This document shows positions 12,016 to 23,034 of a DNA stretch of 64,000 nucleotides, piece by piece. The stretch is from Artemia franciscana (taxonomy: Eukaryota > Arthropoda > Branchiopoda > Anostraca > Artemiidae). The translations under genes were made by a program, and so were the position numbers. Each line of letters opens with the position of its first letter. Positions within the stretch are counted from its first letter, which is position 1. The stretch lies in NCBI RefSeq assembly GCF_032884065.1, contig NC_088880.1, positions 23,103,696 to 23,167,695 of the forward strand, read 5' to 3'. The notes beneath the pieces were generated by a model. That model searched no databases, was not told the origin of the DNA, and saw only the letters and a list, made by a program, of their open reading frames with translations.

Positions 12016-13600
12016 AAACATTCTTGGGGTATTTATCTCTTGAGATAAATTAAAGATCTTCGTGTTGGAAAATTTTTATTAGGTGCTACGGAGCTGCAAG
12101 ATTTTAAATTTATATAATTTTTTTTCATTTTAATTATAATTTTTGGTTCGATAGGAACGATCTAGGCGCATAGAGAGGGAAAGCTAGACCACTAGACTTA
12201 ACCATTTCTCATAATTTTGAAATCATTCGTATCAATTTAATTACGCTGTCCAAACGGTATTCAGCAGAGAATAATAACTTAATCCTCATTAACTAATTGT
12301 AATTAATTACAAAAAGTTGTATTGAGCACAATTTTTTAATTGATTTAAAAGCTTATAAATTAGGGCTTAGTGCTGTAGTGGGGCTCTAAAAAATTTCCTT
12401 GGGGATGTTATTTGCCTTCTTCTGTTTCTAGAATTTTCATTCTTGTAGCACAAAGTTGGGGCAAGCTGAAATAAATTATGCGTGCAATAAACTAAGTGTG
12501 TAATGGACAATTTGCCGTTTTGGTTTTGTGTATTTTTCACTCTCAGTAAAGCAATAGGCACTTTTACGACGGCATACGTGGCGGGGTGGTAATTTTTGTT
12601 TGTCCGCATGGCTCTAATTTTACTTTTGACCTACACTTATGTGTAGGTTATCTGAAATGCCGATTGTATTTTTTATTTTTTTACTTTTTTTTGTTATTAA
12701 TTATTTATTGTAGTTTTACCCAATTAAACTAAATTTTATTTACACATTAAATAAATTGATATATTTTTATATTACATAAATTAAATATTATTTAAATTTA
12801 CTTTTCAGTGAATATTTTTATTATTCGTGGATGATATGGATCAGAAGTGAAAATTTTAAGTAACTAATAACATCAAGTGATAGATATTTATGAAGTCAAA
12901 CCGAAGGTCATATAGGTGCTGAAATGGGTACTTATATCTTCACTCAGAATGTTAAGCCATGTTAAAATTTCATTTAAATCTTATTTTTTAATAAAATCCA
13001 ATTTTTGTGTGAAACCCAAATTTGGGCATTCAACCTGAAAATAAAGTTAGTGGACCACCGTTAACTAATTTTGATGTTTCCTGTGAAATTTCGCATTCAA
13101 GCTTTGTTAATAAATGAAAACTTTGTTGAAATCTAGCCCGACAATTTTTGGAAGGCAGGGGGGGGGGAATCTTAGTCAAGATTTTTCCCGGGGCACCTGA
13201 GAGGTGCCCCGAATTCTACCGAAACCACCACTGAATTCTACTTTGAAGCTGTGAAAGCCGAAGTTCAGAGCTGCCTTTTGCATGGGGGGGGGGCTAAAGA
13301 GTGACCATCCGGGAGGTAAATAATTAAAAAAAAAATCTTTCCGAAAAAGAACTCTTTCAAACAAAAGCAAAATGTCATATTAAAATTTATAATGAGCAGA
13401 AATGAAGTCTTATAATAATTCAAACTTGAAACGACCTGAAAATGCTATCAAAGAGTAAATGAAAACTAAAATGAACAGAAACTGAAATAAATAATCGCGA
13501 TAAAAATAATGTAACAAATATGAATATTGATGAATAAATAGATTCTAAAGCAAGTGAAAATTAAATTGAACGCTCGAATCAAACTTAAAATGAACATAAA
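12016..13600. other. AT-rich DNA, no gene recognised
   Basis: Short open frames only, none with a recognisable motif. Runs of G at 13,158-13,167 and 13,284-13,292 are the only marked compositional features. Confidence 0.45.
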
Positions 13601-13666
13601 CTAGACCTATGTTGCCTGAGCAACGTGAAGTGTTGCGGCAACGTTTCTCCGGGTTCGCTGAATAAA

Positions 13667-15216
13667 GTGTCGCGAGAGCAACACTTTGGTTTTGTTTCTT
13701 TGCTATCGGTTAAACGCTGAAGTTGTCAGCCTATCGAAGCTTTTGAAAACGTTATGTTCAAAGAAGAACGCGATCAGTAGTCACATGATCAAAGGCTATT
13801 CCTCAGTGTTGAAAAAACAACAATAACAAAAGAATATCGAAAGAAAGGACTAAATTGACTTTGCAGCCAGTTGAACTTTATCCTTTTCAATCGTAGACAT
13901 CGTGACGGATGAAAACTTGGAACAATATCTTATATAATCTAGCTGGTATTATAAAGCTATCCGTAACTTTTCAGGATTAAAATACCGTAGGTGACACTAA
14001 TTATTACGAAACTACCTCATTGTTTTACGTTATCGTTTGTACCCGTTGTGTAAACACTTAATTCTAGGTTACAGTGAGTATGGGTAGGCTACACCAACTA
14101 GCAAAAGTTACAAACCCCTCTTCATTGAAGATGATTGTAGCCTAACAGACGATTATTACTTACAAGTCTTCTGTATGTCTTACCACTGGAACCAAATTGG
14201 TCTTACCATCAAATACACCGGAAACAAATAATAGGTGCATCAACTAGAAAAAGTTGCAAACCCCTTATTGCCGAAGATTATTATGGTCTAACAGCCGACT
14301 GTTGCTTACAAGTCCTTTACTTCTCTCACAATTGGTATCGGCCTATTTTTGGTTTCAGTGTGTACCCTACGATTGAAGTTGTCAACCCCTTGAAACTTTC
14401 AAACTAGTATATCTCATGAAGGAATTTCTGTACCAAAAAATAGATGATATATACTTTGATCAGCTCATCAAGAGCTATCGATTGCCGTCGAAAAAAAAAA
14501 TCTATCTGTCGTAGTTCAAAAGTAAATTTTTTTTTTTTTTTTTTTTGCCATAGACCAACTTTTCAACGTCACCACTTAGAAAGGAGCAAAGGATAAGCTC
14601 CAATTTCTTTAGCAATGACAGAACTTTTAAAGTTTAAGAGGTACATCTGATAACATTTCTCTACCTCAATCCCGAGTCCGAAAAAACAAATGATAAACCC
14701 AGCCGAAATCACGGCAGCACTTTCGGACCCGTGGGCCACTTTTTGCTTTTGTAAATTTTTCGGTTTATCCCTCAAAGAAGATATATTGGCTGTGGGGCCG
14801 GTTAACTGCTGCATATATTTAACGCTTATAGATTTTAGTCCATCTTCAATTTAAAAGTGGTGCTTGCCTGCTAGAACGGAGCTTTCCACTCGAAAGCAGA
14901 AACATGATTTGATGAAACGAAAGCTTGGCGGCACAACCTCAGATACTCCTCTCTGACATAGGCTATATAACTCCACTTCACTTCACACACCATAGGCTCT
15001 GGCTCGTGGACAAGCAACAAACATCCTTTTTGGCCCCAGGCAAGAGTTCTGCGGAGCTTTCCAAAATGTAATGTCATATTCATCCATCCGGCTTGAGGTC
15101 CACACTTTCCGTAAAAACCGCACAGGTTAGACCCTTACCAGTTTCCAGGAATAAGCCGAGATCGGCGGTATAGGAAAAAAAAATGGGACAAAACCAAAGT
15201 GTTGCTCTCGCAACAC
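13667..15216. mobile_element. Possible TIR element bounded by GTGTTGCGAGAGCAACAC-type ends
   Basis: A 29-base block at 13,667-13,695 returns in reverse complement at 15,188-15,216 with one difference. Each block contains the self-complementary core GTTGCGAGAGCAAC. Just outside the left block are two more small palindromes of the same flavour (gttgcctgagcaac and gttgcggcaac, 13,612-13,642). Short minus-strand frames between the blocks (15,083-14,871 and 14,814-14,569) show no transposase motif. No target duplication was found, so a pair of unrelated copies of a short repeat is the alternative. Confidence 0.4.
14083..14340 (+). repeat. Diverged direct duplication of about 140 bp
   Basis: The block 'caactagcaaaagttacaaa' to 'gcttacaagtc' appears twice, near 14,095-14,170 and 14,238-14,315, with clear divergence. 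It lies inside the possible TIR element. Confidence 0.6.
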
Positions 15217-16070
15217 AATTACTACAAACAGCAGTTTTGCAGCTTCACCTCTCCCTAATTGTAAAACGTTCCAAATTTTATTGTGTCTTTTGGGTTATTT
15301 TGAAAAATTATGTAGTTCGAGCACTTTGCCTAAATTAAAAAAAAAATTTACAAAAATTAAAATTATTAATATAATAAAGAAGCTGGAATGAACAATTATA
15401 AGTTAAATGAACGTTTATGATATAATAGTATTTACTTCGAGAAATCCAAGCTATTCAAAATTAAAGTTTTTATTTGACAATAATTTTTATTATTCTTCAA
15501 TGTTATAACTTCAAAAAATATTTAAAATACACTTGGTTTCCAGTAAAGGGAAAATGACGTCATAGTCTTTAGAACGTTTACGGTTAGAGGAGGGGCAGTT
15601 GTCAAATACCTATGTGTAGTAATTTCTGTTCGTTTTAAGTTTGACTTGTGCATTCGTTTTGATTTTTAGTTATTTAGAGTGTACTTATTCATATAGGCTA
15701 TATTGGTATCTCCTGTCTTCATATTTGCTGTGATTATTCCTTTTAATTTCTGTTCTTTAGGCTTTCGCTTATTCTTTAATAGTATTTTCTGGTCATTTTA
15801 AGTTTTAATTGTCATACGAGTTTGATTCTACTTCTATTTAGTTTTAATTTGGCTGTTTAATTTTCTATTAAAAATTTATTTTGCAGAACGTTCTTAAAAT
15901 ATTCGTTTCTGATCAATTTTGATTGCTGAAGTGTTGGCATTAAGTTTTGTTATGGATATTTCTGCAATTTATCATGTATTCTTGAGAATTAAAATATCGG
16001 CTTAAGAGTTAAAATTTAAGATTCTATTTCAAACTCTTAAGCTGTATAAGGGATCTGAGCTTTGGTTTTG

Positions 16071-16726
16071 ATTTTATATACATATATAAAAATAAGTTGT
16101 ATGCTTGTTTGTTTTTTTATATGTTTTTTTTTGTAAAAAGAGGGTTTGCATATGACGTCATTATAAGTATATGAGGCTTTGTATATGACGTCATTATAAG
16201 GTGACGTTACAGACCGGAACACAGAGACACAAATGACGACAGGGACACCGGGACACAGGGAATATAAATGACGACCGGGACACTCAAAGAGAAATTACAT
16301 ACCAGGACACAAATGACGACCGGGACACCGGGACACAGGGAATACAAATGACGACCGGGACACACAAAGAGAAATTACAGACCGGGACACAAATGACGAC
16401 CGGGACACCGGGGCACAGGGAATATAAATGACAACCGGGACACAGGGGCACAACTACAACGGGGACACCGGGGGGCACAGGGGGGATATATAAATGACGA
16501 CGGGGACACAGGGAATATTCGGTTAGCAATCATCATCAACAAAGCTCAAGGGCAATCATTCGAAAAATGCGGTATAGATCTGAATACGGATTGTTTTTCC
16601 CATGGACAATTATATGTTGCTTGTTCAAGAGTAGGTAAACCTGACAATCTATTACACAACTCCGATGGCGCGTAACGACTTATGCGTGCGGGGGGGCTTG
16701 GGGGCTTGGCCCCCACCAACAGCTAG
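16071..16726 (+). mobile_element. Non-autonomous Helitron H2
   Basis: The 5' end near 16,071 is decayed (no clean TC) but continues with the family start 'tatataaaaataagttgt'. The 3' end is CTAG at 16,723-16,726 followed by T, preceded by a G/C-rich hairpin near 16,699-16,716. Inside are a minisatellite (about 16,215-16,505) and a readable helicase C-terminal remnant. Confidence 0.8.
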
Positions 16727-17345
16727 TTAAGTATAATAATTGCATAAGTTTCGTTCAATTTGAAATGAAGGCTGGGTGCGGTTCTTGATCTAAGATTTTG
16801 ATTCAACAGCAATCTCTGTATATAAAAATAAGTTGTTTGTTTGTATGTCTGTCAACTGACGTCATGTTTGTGTGTCGACTGACGTCATGTTTCTCAACTG
16901 ATGAAATTACAGACCGGGACACCGGGACACAAATGGCGACCGGGACACCGGGACACAGGGAATATAAATGACGACTGGGACACTCAAAGAGAAATTACAG
17001 ACTGGGACACCGGGACACAAGTCACGACCGGGAAACAGGGAATATAAATGACGACCGGGACACAACTACAACGGGGAAGCCGGGGGCACAGGGGGATATA
17101 TAAATGACGACCGGGAAACAAGGAATGTTCGAAGAGAAATTACAGACCGGGACACAAATGACGACCGGGACACAGGGAATATAAATGACGACCGGGACAC
17201 TCAAAGATAAATTACAGACTGGGACACCGGGACACAAATGGTGACCGGGACACAGGGAATATAAATGACGACCGGTACACAGGGACACAACTACAACGGG
17301 GAGGCCGGGGGCACAGGGGGATATATAAATGACGACGGGGACACA
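16210..17345 (+). repeat. GACGACCGGGACA minisatellite in Helitrons H2 and H3
   Basis: The array alternates a unit of about 27 bases (gacgaccgggaca plus cagggaatataaat) with a longer unit of about 53 bases (gacgaccgggaca plus ctcaaagagaaattacag and further gaccgggacac steps). The same units appear reverse-complemented in H1 (10,015-10,345) and H4 (32,925-33,030). Repeats are imperfect and unequal, with no uniform spacers. The interval also covers the H2/H3 junction (16,506-16,909), where the array is interrupted. Confidence 0.85.
16515..16655 (+). pseudogene. Helitron helicase C-terminal fragment
   Basis: The frame reads [18 protein letters not shown], then [19 protein letters not shown] and GKPDNLL. 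The INKAQGQSF and [10 protein letters not shown] stretches are the last conserved helicase motifs of the Pif1-like domain in Helitron RepHel proteins (family knowledge). No start, Walker motifs or upstream domains are present, so this is only the tail of the gene left at the 3' end of a deletion derivative. A shorter trace of the same segment occurs in H3 (about 17,350-17,400), and minus-strand traces occur in H1 and H4. Confidence 0.85.
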
Positions 17346-17524
17346 GGGAATGTTCAATTAGCAATCACCATCAACAAAGCTCAAGGGCAATCATTAGAAT
17401 AATGAGGTATGTATATTCGCAAGTTTTACGTAGTTAATACGCGCGTGGGGGGGTGGCTTGGGGGCACGAAGCGCCCCCACCAACTAGGTGTTGGGGTGGC
17501 GCAAAGCGCCACCCCAACAGCTAG
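16813..17524 (+). mobile_element. Non-autonomous Helitron H3
   Basis: It starts TCTCTGTATATA after an A and ends CTAG at 17,521-17,524 before a T. The 3' hairpin (17,490-17,502 with 17,506-17,518) has 13 perfect pairs and a 3-base loop, 2 bases before CTAG. The interior is mainly minisatellite (16,910-17,345). It lies only 86 bases from H2 in the same orientation. Confidence 0.9.
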
Positions 17525-17639
17525 TTTTAAATAACATACTCGAAAGAATATTTCTGAGAGAATGTTCAAAAGATTATATATGAATGAAAATTGAATAAAA
17601 GAATAAATATATATCAAAGACCACTCAGTTCTCTATATT

Positions 17640-18545
17640 TATGACCCTTCAAGGTCTTTTATTTGTGGCTTTGACGTGAACATTTGCTTGGTGTGGTGTT
17701 GAAAAGATGTCATTCTGAAAACCGTGATGTACTTAATATCTTTTGACTGAAATCAAAATCCCACTAAACAGTTTCTGAAAGTTAAAAATTAACACATGAG
17801 TCGTTCTTGACATACTTGGCGTGCATCGTTTTCACGACCTGTAACACATAGTTTTCTTTCATTTATTTCCGCATAACACTCAATATTCCTGAAAGTTTTG
17901 GCTTAATAAACTTATATTCGTGAAATATTGGACACAGCATTTTGACAACCTCGATAGACATAGTATCTTTTGATTTAGATCCACAGCATCTCAAACTTCC
18001 CTGAAGGTTTCACTGAAGTACCCTTAACTATCCCTGAGATGTTCATGGTATACCATCTTAACAACCTGTGGGCACATTATGTCTTTTATTTAGTTCAACA
18101 CCCCACTCGACATTTCCTGAAAGTTTCAACTTAATAATCTTAGCCATTCCCAAGATACTGCAAATATGCCTTTTGACAACCACGATGCTTATGTTTACTT
18201 TTAGTCATCATTCCCATCAATACTCTCTGAAAGTTTCAATTTAACACTCTTAACTGCTCGTGAAATAGTGCAGATGCGTCGTTTCGCCAACCTTTTATGC
18301 AAATAGTGTCTTTCGACTTAGTTTAATATCCTTCTTAACAGTCTCTGAGCTTAAGACCCGTAGCTGATCATTGAATTAAAATAAATATGCCCATATGCTT
18401 CCTTTTGAGAACCTGGATTTATATAATCTTTTCATTCAGTTCAATATTCGCTGGAATTGTCACTTAATAGCCTTAGACATTCCTAGGGTATTGCAAATAG
18501 GCTCTTTTGACAACCTTGATGGAATTCAAGTCTTTTGGTTTAGTT
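17640..18545 (+). repeat. Strongly decayed tandem array, unit about 115-120 bp
   Basis: Diverged units each contain a 'cctgaaagtttcaacttaa' step, a 'gatactgcaaatatgc' step and a 'tttgacaaccacgatg' step, followed by a 'cttttgacttagttcaa' step. About seven units are visible. Related sequence recurs at 19,780-19,980 and, reversed, at 25,500-26,060. No protein is encoded. Confidence 0.65.
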
Positions 18546-18552
18546 TAATATT

Positions 18553-18640
18553 TGTAGTAGTAGTAAAAGTAGGAGCAGTAGTAGTACTAGTAGTAGATGT
18601 AGTAGTAGTAGTGGTAGTAGCAATAGTAGTACTAGTAGTG

Positions 18641-18710
<70 letters not shown>

Positions 18711-18735
18711 AGGTAGTAGTAGTAGTAGTAGTACC

Positions 18736-18769
<34 letters not shown>

Positions 18770-18801
18770 CCAGTAGTAGTAGTAGCAGTAGTAGTAGTAG
18801 C

Positions 18802-18893
<92 letters not shown>

Positions 18894-19020
18894 AAGTAGC
18901 AGTAACAGTTGTAGTAGTGACAGTAGTAATGGTAATAGCAGCACTAGTAGTATTAGTGGAAGTGATAAAAGCAGCAGCGGAAGCAATCACAATCGTCAAC
19001 AGAATAGTAGTAGTAGTTGC
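18553..19020 (+). repeat. (TAG)n microsatellite, interrupted
   Basis: Hundreds of bases of TAG/GTA repeats with point interruptions, purest between 18,640 and 18,895. Long open frames of Val, Thr or Leu repeats on both strands here are artefacts. It sits directly inside the 115-120-bp array family. Confidence 0.95.
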
Positions 19021-19385
19021 AAGTAATTGCAATTGCAGGTACAAGTAGTCGCTTACGCAAGAAGTTGCAGACTCAGTCACAAATTGTCACAGTTGTAAAT
19101 AGTTGTATTTCCAAGCAGTCATAATCGCAGGTAGTGGCAGTCACAATTGTAAGTAGTCTTAGTCAAAAGTAAACGCAGTTGTTGTCAAAATTAGTCGCAA
19201 TCATGAGTAGTGGCAGTTACAAATAGTCACAGTCTGGATCGTAAGTAGTTGCAGCCACAAGCAGTCAAAGTTACAAGTAGTCGCAGTCGCAAGTAGTTGC
19301 AATCGCAGTAGCAAGTAGTCATAATCGCAGTGGGAATAGTCGTTGTCGAAATCAACAAAACGGGTGTCTCTAAGTCTGATCAATG
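19021..19385 (+). repeat. Degenerate hexamer-like tract (caagtagtcgcagt type)
   Basis: After the TAG array the sequence continues as loose repeats of 'gtagtcgcagtcacaa' with period near 6, 12 and 18. It looks like an aged extension of the microsatellite. Confidence 0.6.
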
Positions 19386-20504
19386 TCAGTTTTCTATAGC
19401 TAAAAAGTGCGTGGGATGGGGCTCGTTTCTCTTCGAGTGCTTTCGACTCGTAAAATGGACATTAAGACTTCCAATTTGCAATCGGACGAGCCCCCTCCCC
19501 CCCTAAGAAATAAGCTTCTACGACAACCCTTTTCATTTGAAGTGGCTGTATGTATTATTTGCTTTGAAAAAAATAGTTGTATTCGCAGTATACAAAACGG
19601 GCATATCTAAATCCGACCAATGTTAGTTCTAGGAATACATCTAAAAAGGGTAAGAGGAGGGGGTTAATTTCCATCCAATCATTTTTCAACATCTCTCTCA
19701 ACTCTGAAATTTTTAACGTAATGCAATCAATCAGTTAATCAATCTATTTATTCAACAAATAAATTAGCCGTTAGCCGGCTAATTATACCCTTAGCAGTTC
19801 CTGAGGTATTGCTGATACACCCTTTTTTGCCCTCTATGGTACGCACGAAGTGCATTTGATTTCTTCAACGTCCCTCTCGAATTCCTGAAAGTCACCTTTT
19901 TACCCTAACTCTTTTTATAGGCCCAGGGTTAAACAAGCTCCCTTTTACAATAGCCAACCCTGTACGTAAACAGTGAACAACTTTCATAACTTACAGCTTT
20001 TACATCAGGGGCTATCGAAGGTCGTGTCCCCAGAGGCATAAATGTTTGACCTTGTACCATTTTGGCCATCTCAAAACTTTGATAGGATATCGTTGGGGCA
20101 GAAGGGCAGCTTAAAAGTGCGTGGGATGGGGAACAATACCCTCCAATCGCTTTTGCCCCTTAAAACGTGCACTAGAAGTTTCAATTCCAAACTGAATAGC
20201 CCTCCTCCCAAAAAAAAGCTTTCTACGACCACCTGTGTCATTTAAAATGGCCGTGGAAGAAAATAAATAAATAAATAGTAAATAAATAATGTATTGAAGT
20301 CGTGTGGCTCTTTACTACAGGCAGCGCTAAAGTATTCCCTCTGGTATAGCCAGGAAACTGACACAGCCGTATAAAGTGCCCTCTATATATACAGCCGTAT
20401 AGAGTGCCGTATATATGTGCCCTCTTGTTTAAAACTCAGGCGACTTTACCCCGCAATGAGTTGACGTTATTACTATTGTTATCCTCTGGAAAATTTAAAT
20501 AATA

Positions 20505-21060
20505 AAAAACAAGTTTTGCAACTGATAGTAAGGAGCAACATTAATGCTTAAAATAAACAGAAATTACTACATATACGAGGGAGGTTGCCCCCTCCTCAAT
20601 ATCTCACTCTTCACGCTTAAGTTTTTTTTAGTACTCTTGAAAAAGCTCCTAATTGTTCTAATTTACCGTCCATTTGTTTTTCTGGAGTCATTTTTGAAAA
20701 ACAGGGACAAAAAGTCAAACCTAAGCGTTAAGAATGAGGTATTGAGGAGGGGGCAACCCTCCTTATATACGAAATAATTTCTGTTCGTTTTAAGTTTCAA
20801 TGTTGCTCGTTATTTTCAGTGGAAAAAACTTGTTTTTTTTACATTTAATTTCTGATCATTTTTTAAATGATGCCAGTAAATTAGGCTCCCTCTTGGCGGA
20901 AAAATCCTCTAGACAATTCAATGCTGGTGAAAGTTTACACCGGACAGTTACCATTAACATCTCCACATGTAAAAGTGATTTAGCCAAGAGGAAGTAAGAC
21001 AAATAAATAGAGTTTCTTAAAGGAATTCTCGCCAATTCCCCCAGTGCAAAGCTTGTTTTC
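20505..21060 (+). mobile_element. Dispersed element A, copy 3 (5' part only)
   Basis: A large inverted repeat has its left arm at about 20,522-20,622 and right arm at about 20,720-20,818, nearly perfect over roughly 90 bases. The family sequence follows to about 21,060 without the 3' terminal palindrome. The copy is truncated. Confidence 0.65.
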
Positions 21061-21534
21061 TTCTTAAGTTAAAAATCCGATTCATCCGATTAAATATGAA
21101 GTTACTTTTTTTTTCAATTTTAGACTTACAAAATGTATCATTCAGTGTTGGTGCGCTCCCAACAGCATTGTCAGGCCGGTTTTTCTTCCCCAAAAAATTG
21201 GAGCAAGAAAAAAAAGCTATCCACCGCGAACGGTTGCGAAGTAACTAGGATCTTATTAAGCTTATAAGCGTATAATTTACTTAAGCTTCAGTTGTATCCC
21301 TCTTCAACTCTAATACTATTTTCTATGGATTCAAATCTGATAGTAACCCTGATGATGATAATGATGCAGAAATGCTTGTTAACTATTTTTAGTGGAAGTA
21401 ACTACACAAACTAGTTTCAAAGCCAATTTTCTGTCGTTCCAGCTATTAGGCTACAACAATTCAGCTGGAGCGAAAAAAATTCTTTTCGGTAACTTTTTGT
21501 CGAATCTGGATACATCCAAAATAATCAATCGATG

Positions 21535-21834
21535 CAGCGTTGCCAAAGCGTTACAATTGTACCGCTTTTTGGTACAATTTAGAGGTCCTGGCACAATGCG
21601 GTACGTTTAGAAATTGTTTCGTACAATCAAATTCTTCGGTACATTTTGGTTTTGCTTGCTCCTTTTTGAATCTGATATCTGCTTCGAGTTTTAGATTAAG
21701 GAAAATTTTCTTCTGATGTTTTTCTTCTAACAGAATATTTTCAACATGCTCTTCAGCTGGCACAAATTGATTGCTTGCGGTACAATGTTAGTCAGAAAAC
21801 TAGTGCTGCTTGTTTCAAAGCTTTGGCACCGCTG
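21535..21834. mobile_element. Possible hAT-like MITE of 300 bp
   Basis: It begins cagcgttgccaaagc and ends gctttggcaccgctg, a 15-bp terminal inverted repeat with one mismatch. CAGNGNTGCCAAA-like ends are usual for hAT elements. Subterminal ggtacaatt/aaatgtacc motifs recur on both sides. The 8-base flanks (aatcgatg and attcttaa) do not match, so target duplication is lost or absent. No transposase is encoded. Confidence 0.5.
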
Positions 21835-22734
21835 ATTCTTAAATCACCGAGCTATTCCTTCATATGCTTTTCATGTCTTTCATTTCTCCTTAATTCCATT
21901 TCAGAACATTATTAAAAGAAATTTATTAATCCGAGATATTTTTTTTAATTTTAATACGCACCCCTGGTAAAATGCTAAAACTAGTTCCCATTTTAACTCA
22001 AGGCTTATACAAGATCACTAAAACTTATTATATTTGGTTTGAAATTTATTTTGATAAGCATCTTTTACGTAATTGGTAAATGTTTATAACACCTAGTTAA
22101 TCATGCTAAGTTATACAGAGGGTGGTTGAAGCTAGTACATCTCCAGAATACTTTTACTATCAGAATCAGTTGATTGCCAATCATCTCACGAGACAAGACG
22201 TGGTTTTGTCTCATAACATGGGTATTCACTGGAAACTTACAACAATTGTTTTTGGGGAGGACTAGGGGGACGGTACTTATAACTTTAAGTTTGGGAGAAG
22301 GATGCAATTATTTTTATCTGGTTTTCACAAATGCAACAAGTTTTTTATGCGCTTCGTCTTTGGTTAGATTATTACTAATTGTTTTTAATTGTGTGTTTTC
22401 ATGTGTTTTTAGTTGAGTTTTATTATTAATTGTGCTTTTAGCATTAACTTTTAAAAAAAAATTCTTTGCCAGTCAGAGTAGTTTGAAAACCAACATAATT
22501 TTTCTAAGGTTTGCTATGTTAAATTCGTAATGGCTCCCCTGCCCCTGTAACTGCTTGTGCACAGTGTGCAATGCAGTATCACTGTTGGTATATGCATGTA
22601 TGTATAAGGTATCTGTAATTGAAATGAAACCCTGTTTATTTAAAACTGGTTTATTTTTGCGACAAGTTCACCAACGGTGAATTTGTTAATAATTGTTTTT
22701 TCTTATGAACTCTGGTTTAATATTCTTTTTTTCC

Positions 22735-22865
22735 AGAAATGGATTCTCTGGGAATGGCAGATAATTTCGTAAAAAGAAGAAACACCGAAAATTCCTGTCT
22801 TTCAGAGCCAGTGTTGTGCTTATTATCTTATTTTATTTATTTCGTTGCGTTATCTATATAAATTT
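22735..22865 (+). CDS. Weak candidate terminal exon
   Basis: A good acceptor tract (ttctttttttccag, ending at 22,734) precedes an open frame beginning with MDSLGMADNFVKRRNTENS that ends about 42 residues later near 22,862. No homology is recognised. The polypyrimidine tract could be chance in this T-rich DNA. Confidence 0.2.
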
Positions 22866-23034
22866 TTTTATATTCGAGTAGATTAAATTTTGCTTCAAGA
22901 AAAAAGTGAATAATTTTCTTTAATTGGGAAGTCCTAGTTTTGTATCATTCAGTTTGTCATTTCACTAGAAATACTAAATTATGAGCAGGATGTATTTTCG
23001 AATAGAAGTCTCGACCTTACTAGCAAATTAAATA

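Noticed and set aside
16210-17345. Repeat array considered as a CRISPR array
   Set aside because: Units are imperfect, of two lengths and without unique spacers. The DNA is eukaryotic and the array lies between Helitron ends.
18395-19080. Long open frames of Val, Thr and Leu repeats on both strands
   Set aside because: They are translations of the TAG microsatellite, and all frames of such a repeat stay open.
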